Positions 6,246 through 9,495 of a stretch of 9,495 nucleotides of DNA are shown here, piece by piece; the first letter of the stretch is position 1, and every line of letters starts with the position of its first letter. Source of the stretch: Clostridium sp. UBA1056 (GTDB taxonomy: Bacteria; Bacillota; Clostridia; Clostridiales; Clostridiaceae); NCBI GenBank assembly GCA_002316385.1, contig DCDL01000001.1, positions 14,327-23,821 on the forward strand, written 5' to 3'. The notes beneath the pieces were generated by a model. It had not been told where the DNA came from. It saw only the letters and a program-made list of their open reading frames with translations, and ran no database searches. The position numbers were made by a program, and so were the translations under genes.

Positions 6246-8745
6246 TATTTTCTTTATTTAATCTTCTAAGAGGTATTAGTGCTGAAACATATCCCATAAT
6301 AACTACAGCTATTATAGCTATAATAATACTCTCCCAAGGTAATATAAACTTGAAATCTCTAATGTTGGACATTGGATTATACAATACATATGATAATATA
6401 GTACCCAGTATGGAGCCAATGATTCCGCCATATAATCCAAATAATACTCCTTCAAAAGTTATCATCTTTTTTACTTGTTTCCTTGTCATTCCTATAGCTT
6501 TTAAAGCTGCTATTTCCTTACTTCTGAGAAGAATATTTGTAGTTACTGTATTCACTATATTTACAGCACTTATTAGCGCAATTACTATTGTAAAGCCCAT
6601 AAGTAAGATGCTTATTTGCAATTTGAATGCCTTATCGCTTTTAGCAGCCTCAATCTTATTATTATAATTAAGCCCTGCATTAGTATTTTCTATCTTTTTT
6701 AGAGACTCATCTATTTTATCTACATAGCTTTCATCACTAATCTTTATTCCTATACCATCAATTTTAAAATTTTCCATCTGCTGTGGATTGCCTTCTATTA
6801 TATTTTTAACAGTCTCCTTGCTTCCTATAACATTCAGTATTCCTTGGTACTCAACAGAATTAAATGGCTGTACATCTACAATTGCTGCTACCTTAACTTT
6901 TTTAAGATCTTTACTATTAAATTCCTTTTGTCCATCTGAATACTCAGCATTACTAATCAAAACTTCATCTCCAACCTTAAGTTTAGCCATAGGCGCAATA
7001 AGACTTCTCTCCTCTCCAAAGAATATTGTTTCTCTAACTATAATAACTTCTCCATCCTTAAGATTATCAATACTACCTTCTTTAATATATTTTTTAGCTG
7101 CTTCTAATTTATTATCCTCATAGGCTTGAAATACAACCCTAATTTTAGACTTATTTTCTCCATCCACTTTACTATTAAATAAATCTTCACTATCATTTTC
7201 TGATGCCCACTGTCTAACTTCTTTCGGTATAGCAGAATTATCAACAAACCCTTCCATTGGAATATACTTATAATTTATATATGTTTCCTCTATTCCTGGA
7301 ATACTCTTTACTTCTTCAATGATTTTACCATCTATATCCTGTCGCTCATCAGTATTGTAGTTTTGAAATATACTAAATGCCATGTCATTGTCTTCTGTGA
7401 CCTTTTCTGCAAAATTATTAGAAAACTTAGCAAAACTCGTAAAGGCTACAAATAAAGTTACGCTTATAGCCATAGATAATACAGTCACATAAAATCTTCT
7501 TTTATTTCTTTTTACATTTTTTAAAGCTATGGCAGTATCGACTTTAAGTAATCTTCCTAAAAATTTACCACTTTTATTTTTCTTTTCTTTTTTAATTAAA
7601 GATTGGCTACTTATTGCAACTAAAGGTGATATTTTCCCTGCACTCCTAGCTGGTAGATAAGCTGAGAAATATATAGTTACAGCTCCTATACCTCCACTTA
7701 TCAATAGTGTTAAAGGTGATATTACCACTTTAAGGTTTGAAAAATCTCCAAAACCTGATATTTTACTAAATGTAAAGACAATACAATATACAGATACTAT
7801 TCCAAAAAATATTCCAAGTGGAATACCTATAAGTATCATAATAGATGCTTCTCTAATTACTAGGGTCATAATTTGTTTTTTAGTAGTTCCAATAGCTCTT
7901 AACAAGCCAAATTGCTTCATTCTCTCTGCTATACTAATATGGAATGCATTATAGATAACCACTACTGTAGCTAAAACAACAATTCCTATGACAATAAAAG
8001 TTACACTATATATAGACCTATTTAGTCCTCCATTACTAGATTCCCCTGTAAGCCTTAATAACTCCTTATTTTGTTCTACTTTACTTTTACCACTAACTAG
8101 ATTAGATATCTCGCTGATCACTTCTTGTTTATCCGCTTTTTCATTAATTTCAACTAATACTGTAGAGTCTTCTTTTATAATACTACTATTTTTTATCAAA
8201 TAAGCCTTTGATATGCCTTCACTTTGATTTTTCCAATCGTCCTTAGCTATTCCAGACAAAATATAATTTCTTTCATTTCCAGTTTCATCTTGTATTTTAA
8301 CTACATCTCCAACTTTGATTTCTTCATTAAAATATCTAAGAATCCATCTTTCAATAACAATTTCATTATCGTTTTTAGGTAGTTGTCCTTCCTCCAAATT
8401 TACATTCATCAGCTTGAAGGCTGCCTCATTTAAATAATTAAGTTGAATACTCTTATTTTTAATAAAAGGTACTGCATCTTCACTAACCATAACTCCTATG
8501 GAATTTACCTTAGGATTAGTCTCAATTTTATTTATTTCATTCTCAGATACATTAGTTATAGCTACATGAAAGGCTCCTATTGTTTTCTTTGTATTCTCTA
8601 ACATTGAATTTTGTACTGTTAATATAAAAGTGCATATAGATGTTATAAGTGCAACTGATAATATTATTCCTATTATAGTTAATATAGTTCTTTTTTTATT
8701 ATCCTTTAAGTATCTCCAACTTAAAGTTTTATAACTGCTAATCAA
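6220..8745 (-). CDS. ABC transporter permease with two FtsX/MacB-type modules
   Basis: This 841-residue membrane protein is the permease partner of the ATPase encoded just upstream. It is a tandem of two FtsX modules: TM1 (about 20-43), an extracytoplasmic domain (about 44-245), TM2-4 (about 246-267, 300-324, 341-364), then TM5 (about 418-438), a second external domain (about 440-708) and TM6-8 (about 711-733, 762-788, 804-826). Each module has the cytoplasmic coupling motif, ERMKQFGLLRAIGTTKKQ (274-291) and RSKEIAALKAIGMTRKQV (741-758), and each ends with a P-R motif (365-367 and 825-827). Eight helices with two large external domains fit a type VII mechanotransmission transporter rather than the ten-helix BceB type. 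Such a fused protein may work as a monomer with an ATPase dimer. The start is TTG at 8745, 8 nt after AGGGGG; the next in-frame Met (residue 48) would remove TM1. Its substrate is unknown; peptide, antibiotic or lipoprotein handling is known for relatives. Confidence 0.93.
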   Translation of the reverse strand: MISSYKTLSWRYLKDNKKRTILTIIGIILSVALITSICTFILTVQNSMLENTKKTIGAFHVAITNVSENEINKIETNPKVNSIGVMVSEDAVPFIKNKSIQLNYLNEAAFKLMNVNLEEGQLPKNDNEIVIERWILRYFNEEIKVGDVVKIQDETGNERNYILSGIAKDDWKNQSEGISKAYLIKNSSIIKEDSTVLVEINEKADKQEVISEISNLVSGKSKVEQNKELLRLTGESSNGGLNRSIYSVTFIVIGIVVLATVVVIYNAFHISIAERMKQFGLLRAIGTTKKQIMTLVIREASIMILIGIPLGIFFGIVSVYCIVFTFSKISGFGDFSNLKVVISPLTLLISGGIGAVTIYFSAYLPARSAGKISPLVAISSQSLIKKEKKNKSGKFLGRLLKVDTAIALKNVKRNKRRFYVTVLSMAISVTLFVAFTSFAKFSNNFAEKVTEDNDMAFSIFQNYNTDERQDIDGKIIEEVKSIPGIEETYINYKYIPMEGFVDNSAIPKEVRQWASENDSEDLFNSKVDGENKSKIRVVFQAYEDNKLEAAKKYIKEGSIDNLKDGEVIIVRETIFFGEERSLIAPMAKLKVGDEVLISNAEYSDGQKEFNSKDLKKVKVAAIVDVQPFNSVEYQGILNVIGSKETVKNIIEGNPQQMENFKIDGIGIKISDESYVDKIDESLKKIENTNAGLNYNNKIEAAKSDKAFKLQISILLMGFTIVIALISAVNIVNTVTTNILLRSKEIAALKAIGMTRKQVKKMITFEGVLFGLYGGIIGSILGTILSYVLYNPMSNIRDFKFILPWESIIIAIIAVVIMGYVSALIPLRRLNKENIIDGIRGE

Positions 8746-8753
8746 TGTTTATT

Positions 8754-8759
8754 CCCCCT
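8754..8759 (-). promoter_or_regulatory. Strong ribosome site deciding the TTG start of the permease
   Basis: AGGGGG on the minus strand overlaps the ATPase stop codon (TAG at 8760-8758) and lies 8 nt before the TTG at 8745. No ATG is available nearby in frame. The overlap suggests translational coupling of ATPase and permease. Confidence 0.8.
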
Positions 8760-9438
8760 ATGCCATAATTTTATCACTTTCTATTTTCCCATCACTTATG
8801 GTTATAACTCTATCTGCTTGCTCAGCTACCTTACTATCATGGGTTATAAGTATTAGAGTTTGATTGTATTTTCTTGCTGTAACCTTTAAAAGTTCTATTA
8901 CCTCTTTAGAATTTTTACTATCTAAATTTCCTGTTGGCTCATCTGCAAGAACTATAGATGGTTTATTAATAAGAGCTCTTGCTATAGACACTCTTTGCTG
9001 TTGTCCTCCTGAAAGCTCTGCTGGAATATGTTTTCTTCTATCTTCTAGTCCAATCATAGATATAATTTCATCTAAGTATTTCTTATCTACTTTTTCACTA
9101 TCAAGAAGAGCTGGTAAGGAAATATTCTCTTCTACATCAAGAATAGGCATCAAATTAAAGAACTGAAATATAAATCCTATATTTCTCCTTCTAAAAATGC
9201 TAAGTCCAGTTTCATTCTGTTTATATATATCTATATCATTTATAAATACCTTTCCTTCTGTAGGAGTATCTAAGCCCCCAATTAGGTGTAGTAATGTAGA
9301 TTTTCCAGAACCAGAAGCTCCAACTATAGCCACAAATTGTCCTTTATCAACACTGAAACTAACATCATCTAAAGCACGAACCTGATTATCCCCTTGTCCA
9401 TAATATTTCTTTAAGTTTTCAACTTTTAAAATCTCCAT
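8758..9438 (-). CDS. ABC transporter ATP-binding protein, MacB/LolD-like
   Basis: This 226-residue cytosolic ATPase powers the permease encoded immediately downstream. All nucleotide-binding motifs are present: Walker A GASGSGKST (40-48, K46), the Q-loop Q92 in FQFFNLMP, the ABC signature LSGGQ (142-146), Walker B IVLADE with catalytic E167, the D-loop NLD (171-173) and the H-loop H200. The FQFFNL and EPTGNLDS stretches are typical of the MacB/LolD subfamily that partners with FtsX-type permeases. Length is typical, with no extra C-terminal domain. The ATG is preceded by AAAGGAG at 8-nt spacing. The stop is 12 nt from the permease start, so the two form an operon. Only 57 nt are visible upstream, and I could not assign a promoter there with confidence, so the operon may begin outside the window or carry another gene first. 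Confidence 0.95.
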   Translation of the reverse strand: MEILKVENLKKYYGQGDNQVRALDDVSFSVDKGQFVAIVGASGSGKSTLLHLIGGLDTPTEGKVFINDIDIYKQNETGLSIFRRRNIGFIFQFFNLMPILDVEENISLPALLDSEKVDKKYLDEIISMIGLEDRRKHIPAELSGGQQQRVSIARALINKPSIVLADEPTGNLDSKNSKEVIELLKVTARKYNQTLILITHDSKVAEQADRVITISDGKIESDKIMA

Positions 9439-9495
9439 GTGTAATTCTCCTTTATTCTATATTTACATTTTTATTTTAGGCATCTGAAAATAAAT

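Noticed and set aside
6350..7123. Plus-strand open frames at 6350-6667 and 6788-7123
   Set aside because: They lie fully antisense to the permease gene, have no ribosome site and their hydrophobic or Ser/Leu-rich translation is what the opposite strand of a membrane-protein gene gives.
7988..8203. Plus-strand open frame of 71 codons
   Set aside because: Antisense shadow of the permease gene without a ribosome site or recognisable domain.
8864..9385. Plus-strand open frames at 8864-9166 and 9197-9385
   Set aside because: Both are antisense to the ATPase gene, whose every catalytic motif is intact in the minus frame.
3842..9438. Assignment as a Bce-type bacitracin/lantibiotic resistance module
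   Set aside because: The kinase has a 75-residue external loop and a HAMP-like linker, and the permease has eight helices in two FtsX modules, unlike BceS and BceB.

Overview
The window is strongly AT-rich, has consensus Shine-Dalgarno sites (GGAGG-like, about 8 nt before the start), uses A/T-ending codons and carries Gram-positive-style signalling genes. All of this points to a chromosome segment of a low-GC Firmicute, most likely a Clostridium or close relative. No mobile element, tRNA, rRNA, CRISPR array or phage gene was seen.

Layout, left to right. One gene lies on the plus strand: a cytosolic glycerophosphodiester phosphodiesterase (221-925). It converges on six minus-strand genes across a short gap holding a symmetric terminator hairpin (1019-1066). 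Read in the direction of transcription (right to left), the minus-strand genes are: an ABC ATPase (9438-8758); a large FtsX/MacB-type permease with two FtsX modules (8745-6220); a 377-nt spacer; an OmpR-family response regulator (5842-5144); its sensor histidine kinase (5134-3842); rmuC (3550-2165); and a PAS-like/GGDEF diguanylate cyclase (2018-1116).

The right two-thirds form one functional block: a macrolide-exporter-like (type VII) ABC transporter next to a two-component system. ATPase and permease are tightly coupled (12-nt gap, TTG start behind a strong ribosome site), as are regulator and kinase (9-nt gap). The spacer between the pairs has a possible terminator, a separate promoter for the regulator and a repeated 9-mer (TTAACCTGT) placed as an operator might be. 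By analogy with other transporter/two-component neighbours, the kinase probably senses an envelope-active compound or envelope state and the regulator controls the transporter; this is inference and no substrate can be named from sequence. rmuC and the cyclase look like separate units that happen to follow.

Most of the window is ordinary. The points worth a second look are the spacer at 5843-6219 (operator-like repeats, palindrome, possible 59-codon membrane peptide on the opposite strand), the degenerate product-inhibition site and cysteine cluster of the cyclase, and a Lys/Asn-rich insertion in the kinase ATP domain. I found no clear evidence of an undescribed multi-gene system.
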